Of a stretch of DNA of 64,000 nucleotides, positions 7,826 to 17,019 are shown piece after piece (within the stretch, counting starts at the first letter, position 1; the number at the start of each line of letters is the position of its first letter). Source of the stretch: Methylobacterium sp. CB376 (GTDB taxonomy: Bacteria; Pseudomonadota; Alphaproteobacteria; Rhizobiales; Beijerinckiaceae). The notes below the pieces were generated by a model. The model searched no databases. It saw only the letters and a program-made list of their open reading frames with translations, and was not told the origin of the DNA. Where the stretch lies: NCBI RefSeq assembly GCF_029714205.1, contig NZ_CP121648.1, forward strand, positions 1,302,001 to 1,366,000, read 5' to 3'. Both the position numbers and the translations under genes were made by a program.

Positions 7826-10288
7826 GTGAAGCGGCCGAAGCCAGTTCCGCATCTCCGGCGTCGGGCCGGTCACAGCCATCCGACGATGCTGGCGGATCCG
7901 AAGGGCGCGGTCGGCGTGGCGTGCGCGGTCGCCGTGGGGTCGGTCGGGACCGCCCAGGCCCAGCAGGCGCCGGCCGCGGCGCTGCCCCCGCTCAACGTCG
8001 ATGCCCCGATCGTCCGGCCGCGCCCGCCGGCCCCGCAGCCGACCAAGGCGCAGGTGAAGGCCCGCACGGCCCTGCGCCAGGTCGTGCGCGCCCGGCAGGT
8101 GGCGGCGCCGCCCGTCGCGGCGCCCGCGCCCAGCCCCGCCGCGGGCGGCGCCGCGGCCCTGGCGCAGCTCGACGTGGGCGGCAGCCCCTACGCGGACCCG
8201 GCCGCGCCCTACAAGGCGGACCGCCTCGCCTCCAACCGCTTCACGCAGCCGATCCTGAACACGCCGAAATCGATCACCGTGGTGACGCGGGAGGTCCTCA
8301 ACGACAAGAACGCGACGAGCTTCCGCGACCTCGCGCGCACCACCGCGGGCGTGACGCTCGGCACCGGCGAGGGCGGCAACGCCTTCGGGGACCGGTTCTT
8401 CATCCGCGGCTTCGACGCGCGCAACGACGTCTTCATCGACGGCATCCGCGACCCGTCGGTCAGCGTGCGCGAGAACTTCTTCACCGAGCAGATCGAGATC
8501 CTGCGGGGGCCCGCCTCGACCTTCGCGGGCCGCGGCACCGCGGGCGGCGCCGTCAACATCGTCACCAAGCAGGCGGGCTTCGCGGATTTCGTCAGGGGCG
8601 AGGGGCAGCTCGGCACTGACGCGACCCGGCGCGTCACCCTCGACGTCAACCAGGTGATCAGCCCGGCCCTGGCCGTGCGTGTGAACGGCCTCTACCAGGA
8701 GGCCGGCGTCGCGGGCCGCAACTCCGTCTACGACGACCGCGCCGGCGCCGCGGTGGCCGTGACCCTGAAGCCGGCCGACGGCTGGACCTTCACGGCGAAC
8801 TACTTCCACACGGACCTGGACAGTCTCCCGGATTTCGGCGTGCCCTTCAACGTGCGGGTGCGCCGGCCCTTTACCGAGAGCATCGTCCCGCGGGACACCT
8901 ATTACGGCTTCGTCAACCGCGACTTCTACCGCGTCCAGCAGGATACCGGCACCCTGACGGCCGAGTACGCGCCGTCCGACGGCATCAAGCTGAGCAACCG
9001 CTTCCGCGCCGCGCATTCCGTGCTCGACTACGTCGGCACCCTGCCCCAGGCGCCGGTGATCCCGGCCAACGGCAACCTCGCCGGCACGACCCTGACCTTG
9101 AGCCCGCAGAGCCGCTACCAGACCGTCGACGTCGTGGCGGACGTCGCCGACGCGACCTTCAAGTTCGCGACCGGGCCGATCCTGCACACGGCCGTGATCG
9201 GCAGCGAGATCAGCCGCGAGAATGTCGGCCGCGACACCTATGCGGGGCTGCGCTCGGAACTGTCGAGCGCCGGAACCGGCGGCACCTTCACGGGCACCGG
9301 CAGCCTGACCGGCGTCAACATCCTGGCGCCGCCCAACCTCCTGCCCTTCGCCCGCAAGCCCTACCGGGCCGGCAACCCGACCACCATCCCGGTCGACACC
9401 AAGGCGGCCTACCTGATCGAGACCGCCAATTACGAGGACGTCGTCCTCCTGAACGGCGGCGTCCGCTACGACGATTACAACGTCTCCTCGACGAGCGGCA
9501 CCAGCACGGTGCGGGCGCATTCGGGCCTGCTGAACTACAATGTCGGCCTGACGGTGAAGCCGCAGCCGTTCCTGAGCCTCTACGGGGCCTACGCGACCTC
9601 GTCGAACCCGGTCGGGGCCGAGCTCGACGCGTCGAGCTCGGCCTATGGCGGCCTCAGCCCGACCGCGACCGTCAACCAAGTGTTCGGGCCGGAGCTGAAC
9701 ACCGCCGAGGAGGTGGGCGTCAAGGCGGAGCTGTTCGACCGCCACCTGCTCGCGACCGCGGCCCTGTTCCGCACCACGAAGGAGAATGCCCGCGAGACCG
9801 TCGGCACGGGCGCGGCCGCCACCATCGTGGCGGACGCGGCCTACCGCGTGGAGGGCGTCGACCTCGAACTCGCCGGCAAGATCACCGACCGCTGGAGCGT
9901 CTTCGGCGGCTACGTGATCATGGACACCAAGGTCACCAAGAGCGCCAATCCGGCCACCATCGGCTACCGGCTCGCCAACATCGCCCACCGCTCCTTCAGC
10001 ATGCTGACCAAGTACAAGGTCACGAACTGGCTCGAATTCGGCCTGCAGGCGGTCAACAATTCCCGCATCTCCGGCGGCACGCTCGCCTCCAACAACAACG
10101 TGCTGCCCTCCTACTGGCGCTTCGACGCCTTCCTGGAGGCGAAGGTCAGCGAGAACCTGACCGTGAAGCTGTACGGTCAGAACCTGTTCGACCGGAAGTA
10201 CTACGACGCCTTCTATCGCAGCGACGCGCCCTTCACCTTCATCGCCCCGGGCCGCAGCGTCTACCTCATCGCGCAGGCGAAGTTCTGA
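7826..10288 (+). CDS. TonB-dependent siderophore receptor
   Basis: About 820 residues. After a signal sequence ending TAQAQ comes a Pro/Ala-rich linker, then a plug domain (TPKSITVVTREVL, FFIRGFDARNDVFIDGIRD, EILRGPASTFAGRGTAGG) and a 22-stranded outer-membrane barrel ending in aromatic VYLIAQAKF, as expected for BamA-dependent insertion. Presence of the PiuC hydroxylase next door suggests a catecholate-type (Fiu/PiuA-like) receptor. The GTG at 7826 was chosen because AGGGGG precedes it at good spacing and the signal peptide follows; an ATG at 7778 in frame lacks a ribosome site. This is the first gene of a five-gene iron operon, probably iron-repressed. Confidence 0.88.
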   Translation: MKRPKPVPHLRRRAGHSHPTMLADPKGAVGVACAVAVGSVGTAQAQQAPAAALPPLNVDAPIVRPRPPAPQPTKAQVKARTALRQVVRARQVAAPPVAAPAPSPAAGGAAALAQLDVGGSPYADPAAPYKADRLASNRFTQPILNTPKSITVVTREVLNDKNATSFRDLARTTAGVTLGTGEGGNAFGDRFFIRGFDARNDVFIDGIRDPSVSVRENFFTEQIEILRGPASTFAGRGTAGGAVNIVTKQAGFADFVRGEGQLGTDATRRVTLDVNQVISPALAVRVNGLYQEAGVAGRNSVYDDRAGAAVAVTLKPADGWTFTANYFHTDLDSLPDFGVPFNVRVRRPFTESIVPRDTYYGFVNRDFYRVQQDTGTLTAEYAPSDGIKLSNRFRAAHSVLDYVGTLPQAPVIPANGNLAGTTLTLSPQSRYQTVDVVADVADATFKFATGPILHTAVIGSEISRENVGRDTYAGLRSELSSAGTGGTFTGTGSLTGVNILAPPNLLPFARKPYRAGNPTTIPVDTKAAYLIETANYEDVVLLNGGVRYDDYNVSSTSGTSTVRAHSGLLNYNVGLTVKPQPFLSLYGAYATSSNPVGAELDASSSAYGGLSPTATVNQVFGPELNTAEEVGVKAELFDRHLLATAALFRTTKENARETVGTGAAATIVADAAYRVEGVDLELAGKITDRWSVFGGYVIMDTKVTKSANPATIGYRLANIAHRSFSMLTKYKVTNWLEFGLQAVNNSRISGGTLASNNNVLPSYWRFDAFLEAKVSENLTVKLYGQNLFDRKYYDAFYRSDAPFTFIAPGRSVYLIAQAKF

Positions 10289-10291
10289 ATC

Positions 10292-10975
10292 ATGCTGGTC
10301 TGCATCCCGGAGGTCCTGAGCAAGGACGAGGTCGCCGAGTTCCGCCGCATCATGGACGCGGCGGAGTGGGAGGACGGCCGCGCCACGGCCGGCGCGCAAT
10401 CGGCGCTCGTGAAGCGCAACGAGCAATTGCCGCCCGACGGCGAGGTGGCGCGCCAGCTCGGCGCGCGGGTCGTGCGGGCCCTGCTCGCCAACCCGCACTT
10501 CGTCTCGGCGGCGATCCCGCTCCAGATCTTCCCGCCGCTCTTCAACCGCTACGGCGAGGGGCACCATTTCGGGATGCACGTCGACAACGCCGTGCGGGGC
10601 GATCCCCTGACGGGGCTGCGCATCCGGACCGACCTGTCCGTGACGCTGTTCCTGGCCGAGCCCGACGAGTACGACGGCGGCGAATTGGTGGCCGAGGACT
10701 ATTACGGCACGCAGGAGGTGAAGCTGCCGGCCGGGGACCTCGTCCTCTACCCGTCCTCCAGCCTGCACCGGGTCACCCCGGTGACCCGCGGCACCCGGGT
10801 GGCCTCGTTCTTCTGGCTGCAGAGCATGGTCCGCAGCCCGCAGGCGCGCAGCCTGATCTACGACCTCGACGGCGCCATCCAGGGTCTCGCGGCGGAGCTG
10901 GGCCAGGATCACGCCGAAGTCGTCAGGCTGGCGGGGATCTACCACAACCTGATCCGCACATGGGCCGAGGTATGA
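10292..10975 (+). CDS. piuC: Fe(II)/2-oxoglutarate PKHD-type hydroxylase
   Basis: 227 residues matching the PiuC/YbiX family in length and in every expected ligand position: H96 and D98 in [10 protein letters not shown]159 in SSLHRVTPV, and R169 for 2-oxoglutarate. The family is cytoplasmic and usually linked to Fiu/PiuA-type receptors; its physiological substrate is still not settled. The ATG lies three bases after the receptor stop codon. The gene overlaps exbB by four bases (ATGA), so receptor, piuC, exbB, exbD and tonB form one transcript. Confidence 0.9.
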   Translation: MLVCIPEVLSKDEVAEFRRIMDAAEWEDGRATAGAQSALVKRNEQLPPDGEVARQLGARVVRALLANPHFVSAAIPLQIFPPLFNRYGEGHHFGMHVDNAVRGDPLTGLRIRTDLSVTLFLAEPDEYDGGELVAEDYYGTQEVKLPAGDLVLYPSSSLHRVTPVTRGTRVASFFWLQSMVRSPQARSLIYDLDGAIQGLAAELGQDHAEVVRLAGIYHNLIRTWAEV

Positions 10976-12038
10976 GGGCGAGGGACGAGAGGATGAGGGG
11001 CAGAGATCCGAGGGAGCGCGCCGCGCCGCGCCGGCGGCGGGCGTCCGCGGCCTTCCGCGCCGGGCTCGGCGCGTGGCTGATCCTGGCCCTGCTCGGCCTC
11101 GCCGGCGCCCCGGGGCGGGCGCAGCCGCAGGGCGCCGCCGCGCCGCCCGACGCGGCCGCGCCCGCTCCGGCGGCCGCGCCCGCTTCGGTGGCCGCGCCCG
11201 CTTCGGCGGCTGCGCCCGCTTCGGTGGCCGCGCCCGCTTCGGCGGCGCCGGCCGAGGCGCCGCCCGCGGCCGCCGAACCGGCCCGCGCGCCGCAGGCGGA
11301 CCGGGCGGAGCCCGCCGCCCGGCCGGCCGCCGCGGCGCCGCAGATCCACGACCTGTCGCCCTGGGCGATGTTCCTGAATGCCGACATCCTGGTGAAGATC
11401 GTGATGTCCGGGCTCGCCCTCGCCTCGGTGGTGACCTGGACGATCCTGGCCGCCAAGACGGTCGAGCTCGGCCTGGCGCGGCGCGGCCTCGGCCGGGCCC
11501 TCGGCCGCGTCGCCGGCGCGGGCAGCCTCGCCGAGGCCGAGCGGGAGCTCGGCGGGCGCGACACCGTGCTCGACCGGCTCGTGGCGGCCATCCTCGACGA
11601 GGTGCGGATCTCGCGCGGCCTCGGCGAGGGCATCAAGGAGCGCGCCGCCTCCGCTGCGCGGAGATCGTGAAGGCGGAGGGCCGCACCGCCCGCCGCGGCA
11701 TGGGCGCGCTGGCGACGATCGGCGCCATCTCGCCCTTCGTCGGGCTGTTCGGCACCGTCTGGGGCATCATGAACAGCTTCATCGGGATCGCGAGGGCCCA
11801 GACCACCAACCTCGCCGTGGTGGCGCCCGGGATCGCCGAGGCGCTGCTCGCCACCGCCATCGGCCTCGCCGCGGCGATCCCGGCGGTGATCGTCTACAAC
11901 CACTTCGCGCGGGCGACGCGCGGCTACGGCGAGCTCGTCCAGCGGGCCTCCGGGGCCGCCCAGCGCCTGCTGTCGCGGGATCTCGACCGCGACGGCGAGG
12001 CCGGGCGGCGCCTGTCGCTCGCCCGCGCGGCCGAGTAG
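10972..12038 (+). pseudogene. exbB: ExbB proton-channel component, split by a one-base deletion
   Basis: The first frame gives a signal/anchor helix, a long Ala-Pro linker with an internal repeat ([12 protein letters not shown]), and the first cytoplasmic part ([21 protein letters not shown]). It stops at 11668. The remaining ExbB continues one base out of frame from about 11655 ([37 protein letters not shown]...) to 12038, including the [10 protein letters not shown] and [15 protein letters not shown] membrane motifs. Both halves are well conserved, so a sequencing deletion near 11650-11665 is likely. ExbB with ExbD converts proton-motive force for TonB. Followed 13 nt later by exbD. Confidence 0.8.
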
Positions 12039-12051
12039 CCGGGAGGCCCCG

Positions 12052-12525
12052 ATGGCGGTCGCACTGGGCGGCGACGAGGACGACGGCGACGATTTCGGCG
12101 AGGCGCACGAGATCAACGTCACCCCGTTCATCGACGTGATGCTCGTCCTCCTGATCATCTTCATGGTGGCCGCGCCGCTCTCGACGGTCGACCTGCCGAT
12201 CGACCTGCCCTCGTCGAGCGCCCTGCCGCAGAAGAAGCCCGACAAGCCGACCTACGTGACGATCAAGGCGGATCTCGCGGTGGCGATCGGCGAGACGCCG
12301 GTCAAGCGGGTCGACCTCGCGCGCACCCTCGACGGGCAGGGCGACGGGCGAAAGGACCGGCGCATCTTCCTGCGCGCCGACCGCGCCGTGCCCTACGGCG
12401 AGATGATGGACGTGCTGGAGATCCTGCGCGCCGGCGGCTACCTCAAGGTGGCCCTCGTCGCGCTGGAGGGAGCGCCCGGCGCGGATGCGAGGGGGGCCGG
12501 CGGCGCGCCCCCCGCGCCGCGATGA
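12052..12525 (+). CDS. exbD: ExbD, biopolymer transport protein
   Basis: 157 residues with a short cytoplasmic N-terminus (EINVTPFIDVMLVLLIIFMV), one membrane helix carrying the essential aspartate in FIDVMLVLL, and a periplasmic domain (IFLRADRAVPYGEMMDVLEIL). This is full-length for ExbD, with an acidic N-terminal extension (GDEDDGDDF). It forms the proton-conducting complex with ExbB that drives TonB. The stop overlaps the tonB start by four bases, consistent with translational coupling. A Gly/Ala tail after about residue 145 looks disordered. Confidence 0.9.
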   Translation: MAVALGGDEDDGDDFGEAHEINVTPFIDVMLVLLIIFMVAAPLSTVDLPIDLPSSSALPQKKPDKPTYVTIKADLAVAIGETPVKRVDLARTLDGQGDGRKDRRIFLRADRAVPYGEMMDVLEILRAGGYLKVALVALEGAPGADARGAGGAPPAPR

Positions 12526-13334
12526 CCGGACCGGCTCGCGGCGAGGCCGCGATCGGGCGGGTGGGGCGGACGGCCTGGCCGATCTGGCTCGCGGCCGGCG
12601 CCTTCGTGCTGGCGCTGCACGCGAGCGGCCTCGTCCTCGCCCTCGGCGCGGCGGTGCCCGACGAGTCCGACGACCTCGGCGCGAGCGCGCTGGAGATCGG
12701 CCTGGAGATGGCCGCGCCGCGCCGCGAGCCCTCCGACCTGCCGCCCGGCCCCGAGGCGGAGGAGGCCGCGGCCGCGCAGGCCATGGTCCAGCAGCAGGCG
12801 ACCGAGACTCCGACCGAGCTGCCGAAGGCCGTGCCGACCGAGGCGGAGGATCCCGACCGGATCGTCTCGCCCGACGCGACGCGCAAGCCGCAGGAGGACA
12901 AGCCCGAGGTCAAGCGGACGGAGACGAGCGCCTCGCAGGACTCCGTCGCCTCGGAGGCGGCCGCCGTCCCGACCTCCGAGACGATGCGGGAGGCGCCGCG
13001 CTCGACCGCCCCGGTGCTGGGAACGGGCGAGAGCGCGCGGCGCGCCCGGGTGACCTGGCAGAAGCAGCTCCTCGCCCATCTCGACCGGCACAAGCGCTAC
13101 CCGAGCGGCGCCGCCCAGGCGACCGGCCAGGTGACGGTGACCTTCGTGCTCGACCGCCTCGGCCGCGTCGCCTCGGCCTCCGTCAGCGCGGGATCGGGCG
13201 ACGCGGCGCTCGACCGCGCGGCCCTGGCGATGATGCAGCGCGCCGATCCGGTCCCGCCGCCGCCGCCCCTCGTGGCCGACGAGGGCCTCACCTTCGCGAT
13301 CCCGGTCGTGTTCCGGGCGAAGAAGGGCAAGTGA
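12522..13334 (+). CDS. tonB: TonB energy-transducing protein
   Basis: 270 residues: a single N-terminal membrane helix (about 20-45), a Pro/Glu/Lys-rich periplasm-spanning region, and a C-terminal TonB domain (LAHLDRHKRYPSGAA, VTFVLDRLGRVASASV, DRAALAMMQRADPVPPPP). It spans the periplasm and contacts the TonB box of the receptor. It is the last gene of the operon; a GC-rich hairpin-forming stretch follows at about 13355-13400 before the convergent DUF1810 gene. Confidence 0.9.
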   Translation: MTGPARGEAAIGRVGRTAWPIWLAAGAFVLALHASGLVLALGAAVPDESDDLGASALEIGLEMAAPRREPSDLPPGPEAEEAAAAQAMVQQQATETPTELPKAVPTEAEDPDRIVSPDATRKPQEDKPEVKRTETSASQDSVASEAAAVPTSETMREAPRSTAPVLGTGESARRARVTWQKQLLAHLDRHKRYPSGAAQATGQVTVTFVLDRLGRVASASVSAGSGDAALDRAALAMMQRADPVPPPPPLVADEGLTFAIPVVFRAKKGK

Positions 13335-13427
13335 GGAGAAGGGCACCTGAGGGCGGGACCGCGCGCCCCGCGCCCGTGCGGGCCCGCGCGGCCGCACCGC
13401 AGGGGGAGATCCGGGAAGGAGGGCCCC

Positions 13428-13853
13428 TCACAGCCCCAGTCGCTCGAGGGTGCGCGGATCCTCCCGGCCGCCGTAATAGAGGTCGAGGGCCGCGCGGAAC
13501 CCCGGCTCGGTCGGCGCCGCGCGGGAGAACAGCGTCATGCTGGAGCGGAACTTCATGTCGTCCGGGGAGCCGAACAGGTCCTGCGCCGTGCAGCCGGTCA
13601 GCGCGGTCGCGGCCGCGGTGCAGCGGCGCAGCCGCTCGCCCAGCAGGGGATGGGCGAGGTAGGCCCGGGCCTCCGGCAGACCGCCGATGGCGTAGCGCTG
13701 CGCCATGGCGCTGGATCCGAGCCCCGCGACCTGCGGGAAGATGAACCACATCCAGTGGCTCCGCTTGCGCCCGGCCGTCAGCTCGCGCAGGGCCTGATCG
13801 TAGGTGCCGCGCTGCGCGGCGACGAACCGCGCGAGATCGTAGGGATCGTCCAT
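13428..13853 (-). CDS. DUF1810 domain-containing protein
   Basis: 141 residues starting MDDPYDLARFVAAQ, covering the whole DUF1810 family length, with the characteristic SHWMWFIFPQVAGLG and RRCTAAATALTG segments. The family is a soluble alpha-helical protein of unknown function. The ATG at 13853 was chosen since the family begins exactly with this motif; the longer upstream frame is GC-driven. It is convergent with tonB and shows no operon partners. Confidence 0.85.
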   Translation of the reverse strand: MDDPYDLARFVAAQRGTYDQALRELTAGRKRSHWMWFIFPQVAGLGSSAMAQRYAIGGLPEARAYLAHPLLGERLRRCTAAATALTGCTAQDLFGSPDDMKFRSSMTLFSRAAPTEPGFRAALDLYYGGREDPRTLERLGL

Positions 13854-14282
13854 GCCGGGCCTCCGGTGCGGAGCGGCGCCGCGATCCCGCGCGCCGCGAC
13901 ACCCCGGGCCAACCCGCGAGGGCCCCCCGGCGATCCGCCGCCCGCCCGGCCGGACGCGGTCTCCGGTTCGCGCGCCCCGCCGGGAGGGGCCGGACAGCCG
14001 CGCGGCGAGGTCCCCGCCGATCCCCTTGCCACCAGTTTCGCCACGGCCCGCAGGATCAGTGTCACGACATTTCTCGTTACCCAAGATGTCGTTCCCTGCA
14101 AGGACGCCCGCTCGGCCGCGATGTCCCGCAATTGCGACCCCGATCGACTCGCACGGTTGCGGTCCTGTTCGTGCCTCGACGGTGCGGACCGGGCCGGGCG
14201 GCTGCTCCCCAGCGGTGACCGACTATGGTAAGGAGCGGCGATTGCCCGCGATGCACTGCTCCATCGGGATCGCTCGTTTCGA
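13854..14282. other. Intergenic interval, no gene seen
   Basis: About 430 bases between the divergent DUF1810 and cyclase genes. Frames here are Arg/Pro-rich shadows with no recognisable protein. It should hold both promoters; the slightly AT-richer stretch at 14060-14130 is the best candidate zone, but no clear -35/-10 pair can be assigned. Confidence 0.4.
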
Positions 14283-16096
14283 ATGGCCAATGGGGAGCCA
14301 CGGATGGCCGACACGGGGGATCCGGCTGGGCCGGCCGAGGGGATCGCCCGCAGCACGCTCGCGATCCTGGCGGCCGACGTGGTGGGCTACTCGCGGTTGG
14401 CCGAGATCGCCGAGGAGGACACCCACACCCGGCTGCGCGCGCTCCGGGTCCGCACCATCGATCCCTGCGTCGTCTCCTTCCGGGGCCGCATCGTCAAGAA
14501 CACCGGCGACGGCCTGATCGCGTCCTTCGACTCGCCGCTCGACGCGGTCGCCTGCGCGATCCAGCTGCAGGACGAGGTCGCCGCCACCGAGCGCGCCCAG
14601 CCGGGCGAGCGCAGGATCCGGTTCCGGATCGGCGTCAACGTCGCCTCCACGATCGTCGATTCCGGCGACGTGTTCGGCCGCGGCGTCAACATCGCGGCGC
14701 GCCTGCAGGAGATGGCGCCGCCGGGCGGCATCATCATCTCCAAGCCCGTCTTCGACGCGGTCGCGCCGCGCGCGCGGATCAAGGCGGTCGATCTCGGCCC
14801 GACCCACCTCAAGAACATGGCGACGCCGGTGCGCGCCTATTCGGTGCTGGGGCACCAGCCCGACACCGACCCGGCGGCGCGGCCGCTGCGCCGGCTGAAG
14901 GCCAAGGTTCCGTCGATCGCCGTGCTGCCCTTCCGCACCGAGGGGCGCGAGGCCGGCTCCGACTACATCGGCATGGGACTGGCCAACGACCTGATCGTGG
15001 CGCTGCAGAGCGTGCGCGGGCTGCTGGTCATCTCGCGCAGCTCCACCCTGCCCTACCAGGGCCGGGGCGTCGACCGCAGGCGGGTCAGCCGGGAACTCGG
15101 CGTGCGCTACGTGCTCAGCGGGTCCGTGGCGGTCAACGGGGCGAGGCTGCGGATCAACGCCAGCCTCGCCGACCAGGAGACCGGCGTCGTGATCTGGGCC
15201 GACCGCTACGACGGGTCGACGGCCGACATCTTCGCGCTGCAGAGCCGCATCGCCACCCGCATCCTGTGGAGCATCGCCCCCCACGTCCGCGAGGCCGAAT
15301 TGAAGCGCGCGCTGCGCAAGCGCTCCGAGAACCGGAACGCCTACGAACTCGTGCTGCAGGCGGTCGACGCCATGTACCTCATGCGCAGTCCCGAATTCCC
15401 GAAGGCCCGCGAACTCCTGCAGGACGCGATGCGGGCGGACGAGACCTACGCCACCTCCTTCGCGTACGCGGCCCTCTGGCACATCCACAACGTGGCGCAG
15501 GGCTGGGCCGCCGACGTCGGCTCCGAGGCCGAGGAGGCCACGCGCCTCGCGGTCGCCGCCATCGAGCGCGACCCGGCGGACGGCTTCGCGCTCGCGGTCT
15601 ACGGCCACACCAAGGCGCTCTTCTTCCGCGAATACGCCAACGCGATGCTGATCTTCGAGCGTGCCCTCGAAGCCTCGCCCGGCAACGCGATGGCCTGGAC
15701 GCTCAGCAGCGGCGTCTACGGCTATGTCGGACAAGGGGAGGCTGCCGTCACCCGTGCGGAGCAGGGGCTGCGTATTTCCCCAGTCGACGTGCAATCATAC
15801 TTCTATCTCATGTTTCTTGGTCAGGCTCATTATCTCAGTAGAAACTACGAAGAGGCGCTGATCTGGGCGCAAAAACCTTTTTGCTCAATCCGAGGCTCTG
15901 CGCAAATTTGAGGATTCTTGCGGCAACACTGGTTGCTCTGGAGAGAATTCCGGAAGCCAATCTTGCCGCCCGGGCGATCCTCTCGGTGCAGCCGGCTTTT
16001 CGCCTGAGAGCTTACGCGGCAAGGTGTCCTTTTTCAGGAATTCTGCTAGAAGAATTCATCGACAGGCTGGAGCGGGCCGGGCTGCCGCACGCATGA
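14283..16096 (+). pseudogene. Class III adenylate/guanylate cyclase with TolB-like and TPR regions, late frameshift
   Basis: The N-terminal catalytic domain (about residues 15-190) shows LAADVVGYSRL and KNTGDGLIASF, carrying the two metal-binding aspartates, then RGVNIAARLQEMA. A TolB-N-like segment (IAVLPFRTEG, YIGMGLANDLIVALQ) and TPR-type helices follow. Such alphaproteobacterial proteins are soluble cyclases thought to be signal-regulated. The frame ends early at 15911; the missing family-typical tail (LLNPRLCANLRILAATLVAL to AGLPHA) is found one base out of frame to 16096. The break coincides with A5 and T5 runs at 15871-15882, so a homopolymer error is likely. The last 300 bases are unusually AT-rich. 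A second start at 14304 is possible. Confidence 0.75.
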
Positions 16097-16130
16097 CCGG
16101 AGCCGGCCCCCGGGCGGATCGGAGGGGGTA

Positions 16131-16952
16131 ATGGGAGGCAACTGGTTCGACGCGCTGGGCGGCAACTGGATCAGCCCCATGGGCGGCAACTGGGTCGACG
16201 CGGCGGCCTCGCCCGGCCCGCAGGTCTTCGCCATGCGGGCCGACCGGCCGCTGGCGGAGATCCCGGTTCAGGCCGACCTCACCGCCACCTTCCGGGCCTC
16301 CGAATGGGATCCCGACCTGATCGCGCTCGCCATCCTGCCGCAATTCATGAAGGCGAAGGTCGGCACCAAGACCTGGGACGCCGCGATCGCGCTGCCGGCG
16401 CCGGCCGCCATCACCCAGCCGATGATCGACGACCTCCTGCTCCTGGCGATCACCGAGCGGCCGGACGCGCTCCCGGAGATCGTCCAGCAGCACCAGAACT
16501 TCCAGACCTGCTGGCTGCAGCTGCTGAACATCAGCAGGGCCTCCCATCCGCAGACCTACCTGCTGATGAAGCTGATCGCGCGGTGCGGCGAACTGGCCAT
16601 GATGGTGCTGAAGCTGCGCCACCCGGCGCGGCCGCGGCCGTCCCAGGTCTGCCCGACGCTCTACCCCCCGGTGCCGGTCCCGGGCCACTCCTCCTACCCG
16701 GCCGGCCACGCCCTGATCGGGAGCTTCACCTCCGCCTGCCTGGCGGAACTCTTCCCGCCCCCAGCCCAGGCCCAGGCCCAGGCCCTGACCGCGCTGGCCG
16801 CGCGGGTCGGCTTCAACCGCGTCATCGCGGGCCTGCACTTCCGCCAGGACGTGGATGTCGGCCTCGACGTCGGCCTGCAGCTGAAGCCCTTCATCAAGCA
16901 GTGCCAGCTCTACAAGGACACGCTGGCGGCGGCGCAGGCGGAATGGGCCTGA
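16131..16952 (+). CDS. PAP2/vanadium-haloperoxidase-like protein with GGNW repeats
   Basis: 273 residues. The C-terminal half has the PAP2/haloperoxidase core: GHSSYPAGHALIGSF (PSGH variant with Ala) and NRVIAGLHFRQDVDVG carrying the second catalytic His region. The N-terminus is unusual: GGNWFDALGGNWISPMGGNWVD, three GGNW units. There is no obvious signal peptide or membrane segment, unlike membrane PAP2 lipid phosphatases. The activity could be phosphatase or haloperoxidase and cannot be chosen from sequence. It sits 35 nt after the cyclase and 67 nt before an S8 peptidase, same strand, so possibly one transcript. A GGAGGGGG ribosome site precedes the ATG. Confidence 0.75.
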   Translation: MGGNWFDALGGNWISPMGGNWVDAAASPGPQVFAMRADRPLAEIPVQADLTATFRASEWDPDLIALAILPQFMKAKVGTKTWDAAIALPAPAAITQPMIDDLLLLAITERPDALPEIVQQHQNFQTCWLQLLNISRASHPQTYLLMKLIARCGELAMMVLKLRHPARPRPSQVCPTLYPPVPVPGHSSYPAGHALIGSFTSACLAELFPPPAQAQAQALTALAARVGFNRVIAGLHFRQDVDVGLDVGLQLKPFIKQCQLYKDTLAAAQAEWA

Positions 16953-17019
16953 GCCCGCAGCGCCGAAGCGGTCGCCGCTTCGGCGCAGGAGGCTCTCGCG
17001 GCGAAGAGGGGAGGCGTCC

